From NCBI RefSeq assembly GCF_900107585.1, contig NZ_FNQM01000003.1:1-64000 (forward strand): 64,000 nucleotides of DNA, written 5' to 3'. The notes below the pieces were generated by a model. The model did not search any database, was not told the origin of the DNA, and worked only from the letters and a program-made list of their open reading frames with translations. Source of the DNA: Rubrimonas cliftonensis. Lineage in GTDB: Bacteria; Pseudomonadota; Alphaproteobacteria; Rhodobacterales; Rhodobacteraceae. The position numbers and the translations under genes were made by a program. How positions within the stretch are numbered: the first letter of the stretch is position 1; each line of letters starts with the position of its first letter. Shown here piece by piece: positions 9,705-19,331 of this stretch.

Positions 9705-10715
9705 ATGCCCTTCGCCAGCCTCGACGCCTTCCGCGCCGCCCTAGCCGCCGCGCCGGGGCCCGACCGCGCCGCGCGCGCCGCCGCGGAGGCGCGCAACAGT
9801 CGGCTGACGAAGCCGCCCGGCGCGCTGGGACGGCTGGAGGAGATCGCCGTCTGGTGGTGCGGCTGGCGCGGCGTGGCGCGCGGCGCGCTGGAGCGCCCGC
9901 AGATCGTCGTGTTCGCCGCCGACCACGGGGTTGCGCGCCGCGGCGTGTCGCCATTCCCCGCCGAGGTCACGGCGCAGATGGTGGGCAACTTCGCCGCCGG
10001 CGGCGCCGCCATCAACCAGCTCAGCCGCCTGCTCGGGGCGCGGCTCGACGTCGTGGACGTCGGCGTGGGCCGGCCCACGGCCGATTTCACCGAAGGCCCC
10101 GCGATGGACGAGGCGCGCTTCCTGCAGGCTCTCGGCGCCGGTTGGGACGCGGTGGACCCCGACGCCGACCTCTTCATCGCCGGCGAGATGGGCATCGGCG
10201 CCACCTCGGCGGCGTCGGCGGTCGCGGCGGCGCTGTTCGGCGGCGGCGCGGAAGCATGGACGGGGCGCGGCGCCGGCGTCGACGACGCCGGCCTTCGCGC
10301 CAAGACCGCCGTGGTCGCCGCCGGTCTCGCGGCCCACCCCGAAGCCGCCGCCGATCCGCTTGAGGCGCTGCGGCGTCTCGGCGGGCTGGAGATGGCCGCC
10401 ATGGCCGGGGCCGTCGCCGCCGCCCGCGCCCGCCGCACCCCGGTGCTGCTCGACGGCTTCATCTGCACCGCCGCCGCCGCCGCGCTCGCCCACGCCAGTC
10501 CCGGCGCGCTCGAGCACTGCCGCGCGGGGCACCGCTCTGGCGAGGCGGCGCATGGCCGGATGCTCGACGCGCTGGGGCTGGAGGCCGTGCTGGACCTCGG
10601 CATGCGGCTCGGCGAGGGCTCCGGCGCCGCGGTGGCGGCGCTGACGGTGAAAGCGGCGCTCGCCTGCCACGGCGGCATGGCGACCTTCGCCGAGGCGGGC
10701 GTCTCGGGCGGATGA
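9705..10715 (+). CDS. cobT: Nicotinate-nucleotide--dimethylbenzimidazole phosphoribosyltransferase
   Basis: Makes alpha-ribazole phosphate from dimethylbenzimidazole and nicotinate mononucleotide for the lower ligand of cobalamin. The 336-aa protein shows [18 protein letters not shown] near residue 28, [30 protein letters not shown] and [11 protein letters not shown], in which Glu304 corresponds to the catalytic base of the family. Its divergent neighbour cobS uses the product. The intergenic region is too short for a full cobalamin riboswitch and shows no B12-box pattern. Confidence 0.95.
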   Translation: MPFASLDAFRAALAAAPGPDRAARAAAEARNSRLTKPPGALGRLEEIAVWWCGWRGVARGALERPQIVVFAADHGVARRGVSPFPAEVTAQMVGNFAAGGAAINQLSRLLGARLDVVDVGVGRPTADFTEGPAMDEARFLQALGAGWDAVDPDADLFIAGEMGIGATSAASAVAAALFGGGAEAWTGRGAGVDDAGLRAKTAVVAAGLAAHPEAAADPLEALRRLGGLEMAAMAGAVAAARARRTPVLLDGFICTAAAAALAHASPGALEHCRAGHRSGEAAHGRMLDALGLEAVLDLGMRLGEGSGAAVAALTVKAALACHGGMATFAEAGVSGG

Positions 10716-10730
10716 GGCGCGCCCCGGCCG

Positions 10731-11879
10731 TCAGGAGCTTGCGAAGAAATCCTCGATGACGGCGCGGTAGACCTCCGCCAGCCGCCGCACGTCCTGCACC
10801 GGCACGCGCTCGTCGACCGCGTGCATCCCGCGCCCGACGAGGCCCACCTCCACGACCGGGCAGTGGTCCTTGACGTAGCGCGCGTCGGATGTGCCGCCGG
10901 TGGTGCTGAGTTTCGGCGTCTGGTTGGTGGCCCGCGCCACCGCCGCGGCGACGCGGTCGGTGAAGGGCCCCGGCGGCGTCAGGAACGCCTCGCCGGAGAT
11001 CCGCGTCGACACCGAAGCGGTCACGCCGAACTCGGCGGCGACCGCCTCCGCCTCGGCGCGCAGCATCGCCGTGAGGCCCGCGCCGTCATGCATGTCGTTG
11101 AAGCGGATGTTGACGGTGGCGCGTCCCTCGGCGGGGATCACGTTGGAGGCCGGGTTGCCCACGTCGACCGTCGTGATCGCGAGCGTGGAGGGGTCGAAAT
11201 GCGCCGTGCCCTCGTCCAGCGGGCGGCTCGCCAGCCGGTCGAGCAGCCGCGCCAGCGCCGGCAGCGGGTTGCGCGCCCGATGCGGGTAGGCCGTGTGGCC
11301 CTGCACGCCGCGCATCGCGAGCTGCGCGGTGACGCTGCCGCGCCGCCCGATCTTGATCATGTCGCCCAGCGTCTCGACGGAGGTCGGCTCGCCCACGATG
11401 CAGGCGTCGAGCCGTTCGCCGTTGGCCTGCATCCAGTCGAGGATGGCGGGCGTGCCGTCGACGCTGTCGCCTTCCTCGTCGCCGGTGATCAGCAGCGCCA
11501 GCGAGCCGCGCGCCGGATCGCCGGCAGCCCAGGCGCAGGCGGCCGCGACGAACGCCGCGACGCCCGACTTCATGTCCACCGCGCCGCGCCCCCAGAGCTC
11601 GCCGCCAGCCACCGTCGCGCCGAAAGGCGGATGCGTCCAGGCCGCCGCGTCCCCGACCGGGACGACGTCGGTATGGCCGTTGAACCCCAGCACCGGCCCC
11701 AAGGCCCCGAAGCGCGCGTAGAGATTCGCGATGCCGCCGCGGTCGCAGCGGGTCGTGCGGAAGCCCGCCGCGGACAGCGCAGCCGCCACGACGTCGATGG
11801 CCCCGTCGTCGGCGGGCGTCACCGACGCGCAGCGGATCAGCGCGGAGGTCAGGGCGACGGGGTCTATCGGCTCGGGCAT
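10731..11879 (-). CDS. dapE: Succinyl-diaminopimelate desuccinylase
   Basis: Zinc aminopeptidase-fold enzyme of the lysine/diaminopimelate pathway that removes succinate from N-succinyl-LL-diaminopimelate. Metal-site motifs of the M20 family are intact: [10 protein letters not shown] (His69), [22 protein letters not shown] and the C-terminal [11 protein letters not shown]. Length (382 aa) is normal. It is the last gene of a minus-strand run that begins with dapD, the enzyme two steps earlier. Confidence 0.95.
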   Translation of the reverse strand: MPEPIDPVALTSALIRCASVTPADDGAIDVVAAALSAAGFRTTRCDRGGIANLYARFGALGPVLGFNGHTDVVPVGDAAAWTHPPFGATVAGGELWGRGAVDMKSGVAAFVAAACAWAAGDPARGSLALLITGDEEGDSVDGTPAILDWMQANGERLDACIVGEPTSVETLGDMIKIGRRGSVTAQLAMRGVQGHTAYPHRARNPLPALARLLDRLASRPLDEGTAHFDPSTLAITTVDVGNPASNVIPAEGRATVNIRFNDMHDGAGLTAMLRAEAEAVAAEFGVTASVSTRISGEAFLTPPGPFTDRVAAAVARATNQTPKLSTTGGTSDARYVKDHCPVVEVGLVGRGMHAVDERVPVQDVRRLAEVYRAVIEDFFASS

Positions 11880-11984
11880 GGGCGGGACTCTCGTCAGGGA
11901 GGCGCCGCCGTACGCTTGCGGCCGCGCGCACTCACAAGGCCCGTCCGCGCCCGGCGGGTCAAGCCGCCGCGCGCCGCGGCGCGC

Positions 11985-12242
11985 TCAGCCTTTCGGGATG
12001 ACGCTCAGCACGCGGCCGAGCCCGTTGTCGCCGTCGCTTAGGAAGGTGATCACGACGCGCTTCCCGGCGGCGAGTTCGGTGGAGACCTCCGTCTGCGCCG
12101 CCAGCGGCCACACGGTCCGGTCGGTCAGCACGATGACGCGGCGCGCCTGATCATAGGTCGCGATCTGGCCGGAGGTCTGGTCCGCGAGCGCGGCGCCGGC
12201 GAGGGAGGACAGGCAGAGAGCGGAGAGGATGAGTGCGCGCAT
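11985..12242 (-). CDS. DUF1344-type small secreted protein
   Basis: An 85-aa protein with a signal peptide (MRALILSALCLSSLAGAALA, then cleavage before DQ). The mature part, with GQIATYDQARRVIVLTDRTV and a glycine-ended C-terminus, resembles DUF1344: short periplasmic proteins of alphaproteobacteria with an OB-like strand pattern and unknown role. The start ATG at 12242 fits the signal peptide. It lies between the 100-aa unknown gene and dapE on the same strand. Confidence 0.72.
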   Translation of the reverse strand: MRALILSALCLSSLAGAALADQTSGQIATYDQARRVIVLTDRTVWPLAAQTEVSTELAAGKRVVITFLSDGDNGLGRVLSVIPKG

Positions 12243-12385
12243 GGCGCTGTTTCCCGGAAAGCCGGCCCCGATGGACGGACAGACCGGAGATGAAGTGGGA
12301 TTGCCCGGCCGCGCCGCAAGCGGGGCCGTCGAGGCCGGCGCGAATATTTCTCGCAGGCGGTCGGGCGTCGCCGGCGGACGCGCTC

Positions 12386-12688
12386 TCAGTCGAAGAGCGG
12401 CTCCATCTGGGCGACGATGACGGCGTTCTCGTCGCGCGCGCGGGCCATAAGCGCGCGGTCGTCGTCGCCGATCTCGTCGCCCTCGGCCTCCCGGTCGGCG
12501 ACGCCGCCATAGCCCTGCACGTCGAGCGGCGCGAGGCCGGCGGCCTTGAGGATGGCGACCGTCTCCCGCACCGCCTCGGCCTCGTCCCTGCCGCTCGCGT
12601 AGCAGACCAGCGCGGCGCCGGTGGAGCCGTCGGGCAGGCCGTCGCCGGGCGCGCGGCCGCACTGAACCAGCAGCGTGAAGACGTCCAT
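12386..12688 (-). CDS. Conserved small protein of unknown function
   Basis: A 100-aa soluble acidic protein starting MDVFTLLVQC and ending IVAQMEPLFD. I do not recognise a named domain. The pattern GRDEAEAVRETVAILKAAGL followed by a short strand suggests an alpha/beta ferredoxin-like or regulatory fold. It follows dapD after a strong hairpin and precedes DUF1344 and dapE on the same strand, so it is probably co-transcribed with the lysine genes. Regular codon use and its position between dap genes support it as real. Confidence 0.7.
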   Translation of the reverse strand: MDVFTLLVQCGRAPGDGLPDGSTGAALVCYASGRDEAEAVRETVAILKAAGLAPLDVQGYGGVADREAEGDEIGDDDRALMARARDENAVIVAQMEPLFD

Positions 12689-12707
12689 GGCCCCTCCAGT
12701 GCCGCCA

Positions 12708-12737
12708 GGGGCGTCCGGGTCTCGACCCGAACGCCCC
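12708..12737 (-). terminator. Strong hairpin just after dapD
   Basis: A 13-bp stem with one mismatch (arms 12708-12720 and 12725-12737, loop CTCG) lies ten bases beyond the dapD stop on the minus strand. No T-run follows. It could reduce read-through into the 100-aa gene or protect the dapD message end. Confidence 0.55.
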
Positions 12738-12747
12738 GGCGCCGCGG

Positions 12748-13593
12748 TCAGTCGCGCAGCAGCTCGTTGATCGAGGTCTTGGAGCGGGTCTGCGCGTCGA
12801 CCTTCTTGACGATGACGGCGCAGTAGAGACCCGGCCCCGGCTCGCCGTTCCCCATCGGCTTGCCCGGCAGCGAGCCGGCCACCACGACGGCGCCGGCGGG
12901 CACCTCGCCCATGGTGATCTCGCCGGTCGCGCGGTCGACGATCTTGGTGGACTTGCCGATGAAGACGCCCATGCCGAGCACCGCGCCCTCGCGCACGATG
13001 CAGCCCTCGACGACCTCCGAGCGCGCGCCGATGAAGCAGTCGTCCTCGATGATCGTCGGGCCGGCCTGCATCGGCTCCAGCACGCCGCCGATGCCGACGC
13101 CGCCGGAAAGGTGCACGTTGCGCCCGATCTGCGCGCAGGAGCCGACAGTGGCCCACGCATCCACCATCGTCCCCTCGCCGACATGGGCGCCGAGGTTGAC
13201 GAAGGAGGGCATCAGCACCGCGCCCGGCGCGATGTAGGCGGAGCGGCGCACGACGCAGCCGGGCACGGCGCGGAAACCCGCCGCCTGCCACTCGCTCTCG
13301 CCCCAACCCTCGAACTTCGAGGGAACCTTGTCCCACCAGGTCGCGCCGCCGGGGCCGCCGGCGACGGCCGCCATCGGGTTGAGGCGGAACGAGAGCAGCA
13401 CGGCCTTCTTGAGCCACTGGTTGACCGTCCACGCGCCGTCCGCGCCCCGTTCGGCCACCCGCTCGGCGCCGCTGTCGAGCAGCTCCAGCGCCGCCTCGAC
13501 GGCCTCCCGCGTCTCGCCTCTGGTGTCGACGGAGACGCCGTCGCGCGCCTCCCAGGCCGCTTCGATCGCCGTCTCAAGACCCGCGTGGCTCAT
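12748..13593 (-). CDS. dapD: 2,3,4,5-tetrahydropyridine-2,6-dicarboxylate N-succinyltransferase
   Basis: Succinylates tetrahydrodipicolinate in the lysine/diaminopimelate pathway. A 281-aa protein with an N-terminal helical domain (to about residue 100) and a left-handed beta-helix of hexapeptide repeats: [20 protein letters not shown], then [16 protein letters not shown] and [20 protein letters not shown]. It ends [11 protein letters not shown]. The ATG at 13593 has GGGAG upstream. It diverges from the LOG-family gene. Confidence 0.96.
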   Translation of the reverse strand: MSHAGLETAIEAAWEARDGVSVDTRGETREAVEAALELLDSGAERVAERGADGAWTVNQWLKKAVLLSFRLNPMAAVAGGPGGATWWDKVPSKFEGWGESEWQAAGFRAVPGCVVRRSAYIAPGAVLMPSFVNLGAHVGEGTMVDAWATVGSCAQIGRNVHLSGGVGIGGVLEPMQAGPTIIEDDCFIGARSEVVEGCIVREGAVLGMGVFIGKSTKIVDRATGEITMGEVPAGAVVVAGSLPGKPMGNGEPGPGLYCAVIVKKVDAQTRSKTSINELLRD

Positions 13594-13693
13594 GCGCCCC
13601 TTCTCCCCCGTTTTACCTGCGTCAAGGTTGGCGCTATACGCGGCGCTCCGGGGGCGCGCAACGCATGCGCCCCTGCTGGCGGGAGTGAGCGGC

Positions 13694-14539
13694 GTGGACG
13701 ACAAGGACGAGCAGAAGCATCGCGCATCGGTGTTTCCCTCCGCGACGCGCGACGTCGAGGCGGCGGGACGCATCCCGTCGACGCCGCAGACCCGCGCGCC
13801 GGCCTATCGCCTCGCCTTCGCCGACACCGACTTCCTGCGCCGCGAGGAGCTGCGGCCGGTCCGCCTCCAGCTGGAGCTGCTGAAGCCCGAGCTGACGCTC
13901 GCAGAGCGCGGCATCGTCTCGACGGTGGTGATGTTCGGCGGGGCCCGCATCCGCCCGGGCGGCGCCCAGGCGCGCACGCCGCAGATGGCGGAGATGTCGC
14001 GCTACTACGAGGAGGCGCGGAAGTTCGCGCAGCTCTGCAGCCTGGAATGCCTCAAGCGCGGCGGCGGCGAGTTCGTCGTCGTCACCGGCGGCGGTCCCGG
14101 CGTGATGGAGGCCGGCAACATGGGCGCCGCAGAGGTCGGCGCGCCGTCGATCGGGCTGAACATCGTCCTGCCCCACGAGCAGGCCCCGAACGCCTATGTG
14201 ACGCCGGAGCTGAGCTTCAATTTCCACTACTTCGCCATCAGGAAGATGCATTTCCTGATGCGCGCCGCGGCGATCTCGGTGTTTCCGGGCGGCTTCGGCA
14301 CGCTCGACGAACTGTTCGAGGCGCTGACGCTGATCCAGACGCGGCGCATGGCGCCGGTGCCGCTGCTGCTGTTCGGGGAGGCGTTCTGGCGGCGCGTGAT
14401 CGACTTCGACGCGCTGGTGGAGGCCGGGACCGTGTCCCCGGAGGATCTCGACCTGCTCCAGTTCGTCGAGACGGCAGAGGAGGCCTGGGCCGCCGTCGCC
14501 TCCGCCGCCACCGAGTCAGAGAGGGCGGCGGCGGAGTAG
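13694..14539 (+). CDS. LOG family protein (lysine decarboxylase-like fold)
   Basis: A 281-aa Rossmann-fold protein of the LOG family, whose studied members are cytokinin riboside monophosphate phosphoribohydrolases or nucleotide 5-prime-monophosphate nucleosidases. Family motifs are [13 protein letters not shown] and [15 protein letters not shown] (the PGGxGTxxE signature). The N-terminal 90 residues make it the long form. I chose the GTG at 13694 because no in-frame ATG fits and a GGGAG-type site lies upstream. The family name lysine decarboxylase is historical, so its place beside dapD need not mean a lysine role. Confidence 0.88.
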   Translation: MDDKDEQKHRASVFPSATRDVEAAGRIPSTPQTRAPAYRLAFADTDFLRREELRPVRLQLELLKPELTLAERGIVSTVVMFGGARIRPGGAQARTPQMAEMSRYYEEARKFAQLCSLECLKRGGGEFVVVTGGGPGVMEAGNMGAAEVGAPSIGLNIVLPHEQAPNAYVTPELSFNFHYFAIRKMHFLMRAAAISVFPGGFGTLDELFEALTLIQTRRMAPVPLLLFGEAFWRRVIDFDALVEAGTVSPEDLDLLQFVETAEEAWAAVASAATESERAAAE

Positions 14540-14572
14540 CGACGGCGCGACGCGGGCGGGCCCCCCGCAGCT

Positions 14573-15097
14573 TCAGCGGGGCAGGCCGCTGATCTCCAGC
14601 CCGAGCGTGCCGGCGGCGCCGGTGATCGCCTCCGCGGCGCGATCGATCTCGGCGCGCATGTCGGCGTCGGGACGCTGGGCCGGCGCGTCGGAAGCCTCTG
14701 GCGCTGCGGTGGCGGCGGAACGCTCCAGCGACCTGTCCAGCGTGCGCAGCGCCGACACCGCCTCCACCAGGAGACGCCGGGTCTCCGCGAGGTTCTCGAC
14801 CTCGCGCGTGGCCTCGGCCATGCCCGCCGGCGTCTCCAACTCTTCCACGCGCGCCTGAGAAGCCACCAGCTGCTCGCGCAGCGCCTCGGTCTCGCCCGCC
14901 CGGCTGGTGGACTCCGCAAGGCGCCGCTCCAGCGATTCGGAGCGCTCCAGCGCGAGCTCAAGCTCGCTCTCAAGCCGCTTCACGCGCGGGTTCTCGTCGA
15001 TGTCCTCGCCGCAGCCGGCGGCGAGAGAGAGCATGATCAGCGCTCCCAGCGCCGCGACCCGTGATCGCGGCGATCTGGTGGGAAGGGTCCGCATCAT
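14573..15097 (-). CDS. Coiled-coil lipoprotein, unknown function
   Basis: A 174-aa protein with a basic N-terminus, a hydrophobic stretch and a lipobox LSLAAGC (Cys29), so it is expected to be lipidated and membrane-anchored. From about residue 40 to 110 it has strong heptad-like charge patterning (VKRLESELELALERSESLER), typical of a coiled coil. No enzyme motif is seen. A GTG at 15103 has better spacing to GGAG than the ATG at 15097 and could be the true start, adding two residues. The 3-prime end includes a CCCCGC/GCGGGG hairpin facing the LOG gene. Confidence 0.75.
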   Translation of the reverse strand: MMRTLPTRSPRSRVAALGALIMLSLAAGCGEDIDENPRVKRLESELELALERSESLERRLAESTSRAGETEALREQLVASQARVEELETPAGMAEATREVENLAETRRLLVEAVSALRTLDRSLERSAATAAPEASDAPAQRPDADMRAEIDRAAEAITGAAGTLGLEISGLPR

Positions 15098-15200
15098 CGG
15101 CACGTCTGTTCTCCGCATTCGGTGCGCCGGCCGCCGACCGGCCCCGCCCGTCGCCGACATAGGCGATGAGACGCGGCGGCGCATCCCGCCGTCTGCAGAA

Positions 15201-16733
15201 TCACGCGCCGGCGGCGTCGGTGAAAAGCCGGCCGAAAGTCTCGCGCAGCGCCTTCTTCTGCACCTTGCCCATCGCGTTGCGCGGCAGCTCGTCAACGATC
15301 ACGACGCGCTTGGGGTGCTTGTAGCGGGCGAGATCGGCCGAAATCGCGGTCATCACCGCCGCCTCGTCGACAGAATCGGGCTTCTCCGGCGTCACCACGG
15401 CGACCACGGCCTCGCCGAAATCGGGGTGCGGCACACCGACCACGGCGCTCTCCTTCACGCCCACCACAGCGTCGATGCGCTCCTCCACCTCGCGCGGATA
15501 GACATTGAAGCCGCCGGAGATGATCAGATCCTTGGCGCGGCCGACGATGGAGACGTAGCCGCGATCGTCGATCACGCCGAGGTCGCCGGTGATGAAGAAT
15601 CCGTCGGCGCGCATGTCCTCCGCGGTCTTCTCCGGCATCCGCCAGTAGCCAGAGAATAGATTGTCGCCCTTCACCTCGATCACGCCGATCTCGCCCTGCG
15701 GCAGCGACCGGCCCGTCTCGGGGTCGGCGACGCGCAGGTCCACCCCCGGCAGCGGGAAGCCCACCGTGCCGGCGCGGCGCTCGCCGTCATAGGGGTTGGA
15801 GGTGTTCATGTTGGTCTCGGTCATGCCGTAGCGTTCCAGGATCGCGTGGCCGGTGCGCGCGCGCCAGGCGTCATGCGTCTCGGGCAGCAGCGGCGCCGAG
15901 CCGGAGACGAAGAGGCGCATGCCCGCCGTCGCCTCGCGCGTCAGGCCGGGGTGGTCGAGCAGCCGGGTGTAGAAGGTCGGCACGCCCATCATCGCGGTCG
16001 CGCCCTGCGCCATCGCCCCGAGCGCAGCGTCGGCGTCGAACTTCGCCATGAAGAACACGCCGCCGCCGGCCATCAGCGTGACGTTGGTCGCCACGAACAG
16101 GCCGTGGGTGTGGAAGATCGGCAGGGCGTGGATCAGAACGTCGGCGGCGGTGAACCGCCAGACGTCGCGGAGCGTCAGGGAGTTCGACGTCAGCGCCCGG
16201 TGGCTGAGCATGGCGCCCTTGGAGCGCCCGGTGGTGCCGGAGGTGTAGAGGATCGCCGCGAGATCCTCCGCCCCGCGCGGAACCGCCCCGAAGCCGGCGT
16301 CGGCGGCGTCGGCGGCGTCGCGCAGCGTGCCGCGCCCGGCGCGGTCGAGCGTCATGACCGCGCCCACGTTCTTCGCCGCGCCCGTCAGAGCCTCGCGCCG
16401 GCCCGGATCGCACAGGAAGGCGGCCGGCTCGGCGTCGCCGAGGAAATAGCCGACCTCGGCGGGCGTGTAGGCGGTGTTGAGCGGCAGGAACACCGCGCCG
16501 GCGAGCACCGAACCGAGATAGAGCTGCACGGCCTCAAGCGACTTCTCGACCTGCGCCGCGACCCTGTCGCCGGGCTTCACGCCCGCCGCGGCGAGCGCGG
16601 CCGCCATGCGCTCGGCCCCGGCGAAAAGCGCGCCGTAGCTCAGTTCCCCACCGTCATGGCGGGCGAAGAGCCGGGCGTCGTCGCCCACGGACGCCGCGCG
16701 CAGCGCCTGCGCGAGGTGGTTCTCGTCATACAT
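15201..16733 (-). CDS. matB: Malonyl-CoA ligase (malonate--CoA ligase)
   Basis: ANL-superfamily adenylating enzyme (510 aa) that activates malonate to malonyl-CoA. Motifs are AILYTSGTTGRSKGAMLSHR (P-loop), ERYGMTETNMNTSNP, FFITGDLGVID and the C-terminal lysine motif ELPRNAMGKVQKKALRE. The RYGMTETNMNTSNP region is typical of MatB rather than acetyl-CoA synthetases. It is the last gene of the malonate run, 22 bp after malonyl-CoA decarboxylase, which consumes its product. Together they turn malonate into acetyl-CoA and CO2. Confidence 0.93.
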   Translation of the reverse strand: MYDENHLAQALRAASVGDDARLFARHDGGELSYGALFAGAERMAAALAAAGVKPGDRVAAQVEKSLEAVQLYLGSVLAGAVFLPLNTAYTPAEVGYFLGDAEPAAFLCDPGRREALTGAAKNVGAVMTLDRAGRGTLRDAADAADAGFGAVPRGAEDLAAILYTSGTTGRSKGAMLSHRALTSNSLTLRDVWRFTAADVLIHALPIFHTHGLFVATNVTLMAGGGVFFMAKFDADAALGAMAQGATAMMGVPTFYTRLLDHPGLTREATAGMRLFVSGSAPLLPETHDAWRARTGHAILERYGMTETNMNTSNPYDGERRAGTVGFPLPGVDLRVADPETGRSLPQGEIGVIEVKGDNLFSGYWRMPEKTAEDMRADGFFITGDLGVIDDRGYVSIVGRAKDLIISGGFNVYPREVEERIDAVVGVKESAVVGVPHPDFGEAVVAVVTPEKPDSVDEAAVMTAISADLARYKHPKRVVIVDELPRNAMGKVQKKALRETFGRLFTDAAGA

Positions 16734-16755
16734 CGTCGTCTTTCCTCAGCTGCCC

Positions 16756-18018
16756 TCAGCGGCGCGGCAGGAGGCGCCGCACCGCCGGGGCCGTCGCGAT
16801 GGCTCCCTCGCCGGCGAAGGCCTCGTGGTTCCGCTCGATCGCATCGAGATCGTAGAGATAGTTGACCATGCAGCCCCATGACGCGGCCATCCCGCGTTCG
16901 CTGGCGTCGGCCTCCGGGTTGACGCGGTGCAGCACCGCGCCGTTGCCGAGGTGGAACCGCGCCACCGGGTCGAGCGGCCCGCCGCGGGACTTTGCCTCGG
17001 CGAGATAGACCGCGGCGGCCCGCGCCAGCGCGTCGGGCGGCGGCGGCTCGGCGGCCATCGTCGCGCGCGCCTCGTCGCTCAGCTCCGGCGCGCCGCCGGC
17101 CAGCCACGCCCGCAGGCCGGGGATCGGCGAGAGCGTGACGAAGGTGCGCAGCCGCGGCAGTTCGCGGCTCAGCTCCTCGACCACCTGCTTGATCAGGAAC
17201 GCGCCGAAGGAGACGCCGCGCAGCCCCTCATGGCAGTTGGTGATCGAGTAGAAGGCGGCGACGCGCGCCTGCTCGGCCGGGTGCGGCGCGCGATCCTCGG
17301 CCAGCACGGGGCCGATGGCGCCGGGAATATCGGCGGTCAGCGCGACCTGCACGAAGATCAGCGGGTCGCCGGGCATGGCCGGATGGAAGAAGGCGTAGAG
17401 CCGCCGGTCGGGCGCGGCCACGCGGCGGCGCAGCTCCTCCCATCCGCGGATCTCGTGGACGGCCTCATAGGAGATGATCTTCTCCAGAACCTCGGCCGGC
17501 GTGCTCCAGTCGATGCGCTGGATGCGCAGGAAGCCGCGGTTGAACCACGAGCCGAACAGGTGCCGGAAGTCGCGGTCGAGCCCCTCCAGCCGCGAATTCT
17601 CCCGCAGGGCCCGCAGCAGCGCCGCCCGCAGCCGCACCAGCCGGGCGGTGGCGCCCGGCGGGCTGTTCAGGCGGCGCACCAGCTCCTGCGACCTCGGCTC
17701 CGAGGAGAAATGCACCGCGCGCGCCAGCGCGTCGTCGTCGGGCGCGGCGCGCCACGCCTCGACGGCGGCCTCCAGCCGCGCGCGGTTGGGGCCGAAGCGT
17801 TCGGCCAGCATGGCGAAGGCCTCGACCCTGGCGGCGTCGTCCATCGCCTCCAGCCGGTCGAGCACCCGGCCCGCCAGCGCAAGACCGGTGGCCTCGCCGC
17901 GCCCGGAGGCAAGCCGCTCGCAGAGATCCTCGAGCGGCGCGTCGCGTGTCGCCGCCCCGGGCAGCAGGGCGTTGCCGATCTCCGACACGCGCTCAAGCAG
18001 ATCCGAGACGACGCTCAC
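16756..18018 (-). CDS. matA: Malonyl-CoA decarboxylase
   Basis: Decarboxylates malonyl-CoA to acetyl-CoA. A 420-aa protein with the N-terminal helical oligomerisation part (about 1-150) and the C-terminal GNAT-fold catalytic domain. The latter has FFHPAMPGDPLIFVQVALT, FYSITNCHEGLRGVSFGAFL (catalytic Ser/His region) and FHLGNGAVLHRVNPEAD. The GTG at 18018 overlaps the stop of the TRAP permease (GTGA), so translation is coupled. Placed between the transporter and the ligase, it is the MatA of a matPQMAB-type operon. Confidence 0.94.
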   Translation of the reverse strand: MSVVSDLLERVSEIGNALLPGAATRDAPLEDLCERLASGRGEATGLALAGRVLDRLEAMDDAARVEAFAMLAERFGPNRARLEAAVEAWRAAPDDDALARAVHFSSEPRSQELVRRLNSPPGATARLVRLRAALLRALRENSRLEGLDRDFRHLFGSWFNRGFLRIQRIDWSTPAEVLEKIISYEAVHEIRGWEELRRRVAAPDRRLYAFFHPAMPGDPLIFVQVALTADIPGAIGPVLAEDRAPHPAEQARVAAFYSITNCHEGLRGVSFGAFLIKQVVEELSRELPRLRTFVTLSPIPGLRAWLAGGAPELSDEARATMAAEPPPPDALARAAAVYLAEAKSRGGPLDPVARFHLGNGAVLHRVNPEADASERGMAASWGCMVNYLYDLDAIERNHEAFAGEGAIATAPAVRRLLPRR

Positions 18019-19331
18019 AGCACGGGCCCCATCACCAGGTCCGGCAGGCCCGTCGCCAGGCCGGGGAACACGCAGAGGATCAGGATGGCGACGACCATGC
18101 ACATCACATAGGGGATCGACCCGCGCAGGATGGTCTTCAATGGAATGTCGGGCGCGATGCCGTTGATGACATAGAGGTTCAGGCCCACCGGCGGCGAGAT
18201 CAGCCCGATCTCCATGTTGATCGTCAGCACGACTGCGAACCAGTAGGGGTCGAACCCCGCGGCGAGGATCACCGGCAGCAGGATCGGCGCCGCCATCAGG
18301 ATCACCGCGACCGGCGGCAGGAAGAAGCCCGCGACGAGCAGGAACAGGTTGATCGCCGCCATCAGCACCCAGCGGTTCACGTCGAGCTCCGTGATCCATG
18401 CGGCGATCGACTGGGTGATGAACAGCGAGGACAGCATGTAGGAGAACACGCCCGCCGCCGCGATGATGAACAGGATCATCACGCTCTCGCGCGTGCTGTC
18501 GCGCAGGATCGCCCAGAGCGCCGGCAGGTTCCACAGCCGGTAGATCACGACCGCGATGCCGATGCAGAGCAGCGCGCCCACCGCCGCCGTCTCCGACGGC
18601 GTCGCGACGCCGCCGTAGAGCACGAACAGCACGCCGACGATGACGGCCAGGAACGGCCCGACCCGCGGCAGGATCTCGATCTTCTGCGCCCAGGTGAAGC
18701 TGCGGCTCTCCAGCACCTTCGCGTTGCCCGAGGCCCAGGTCGCGTAGATCGACCAGGCCATGAAGAGCGTGACCAGCATCAGCCCCGGCACGACGCCGGC
18801 GAGAAACAGCCGGCCGATGGAGGTCTCCGTCGCGACGCCATAGACGATCATCGTCACCGAGGGCGGGATCAGGATGCCCAGGGTGCCGCCTGCGGCGATG
18901 GAGCCGGCGGCCACGGTGTCGGGATAGCCGCGCCGCCGCATCTCGGGCACGCCCATCTTGCCGATGGCCGCACAGGTGGCCGGCGACGAGCCCGACATGG
19001 CGGCGAACAGCGCGCAGGCGCCGAGGTTCGACACCACCAGCCCGCCGGGCACGCGGGTCAGCCAGCGGTCGAGCGCCTCGTAGAGATCGGCGCCGGCGCG
19101 GGTGGACGAGATCGCGGCCCCCATGATGATGAACATGGGGATCGACAGCAGCGCGAAGTCGTTGAGCTTGCCGAAGAAGATCTCCGGCATCAGCTCCAGC
19201 GAGCGCATGCCGTCGAAGGCCAGCAGGAAGCCGCCAGCCGTGATCAGCAGGCCGGTCGCGACCGAGACGCCGGAGAACAGGACCAGAATGGTCGCGAGGG
19301 CGACGACGCCGCCGAGCGTGAGCGGATCCAT
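18015..19331 (-). CDS. matM: TRAP transporter large permease (malonate)
   Basis: DctM-type integral membrane subunit (438 aa) with about 12 hydrophobic segments. Family motifs include LSIPMFIIMGAAISSTRAGA, AAMSGSSPATCAAIGKMGVP and GGTLGILIPPSVTMIVYG. It couples ion flow to uptake of a substrate delivered by the periplasmic binding protein. Its ATG overlaps the last base of the DctQ stop (TGATG). Malonate as substrate is inferred from the downstream malonyl-CoA genes and the known Sinorhizobium MatPQM system. Confidence 0.92.
   Translation of the reverse strand: MDPLTLGGVVALATILVLFSGVSVATGLLITAGGFLLAFDGMRSLELMPEIFFGKLNDFALLSIPMFIIMGAAISSTRAGADLYEALDRWLTRVPGGLVVSNLGACALFAAMSGSSPATCAAIGKMGVPEMRRRGYPDTVAAGSIAAGGTLGILIPPSVTMIVYGVATETSIGRLFLAGVVPGLMLVTLFMAWSIYATWASGNAKVLESRSFTWAQKIEILPRVGPFLAVIVGVLFVLYGGVATPSETAAVGALLCIGIAVVIYRLWNLPALWAILRDSTRESVMILFIIAAAGVFSYMLSSLFITQSIAAWITELDVNRWVLMAAINLFLLVAGFFLPPVAVILMAAPILLPVILAAGFDPYWFAVVLTINMEIGLISPPVGLNLYVINGIAPDIPLKTILRGSIPYVMCMVVAILILCVFPGLATGLPDLVMGPVL

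Noticed and set aside
16290-16330. Short GGCGTC-type triplet repeats in matB
   Set aside because: They encode an Ala/Asp loop in frame and are common in this composition; no sign of a functional repeat.
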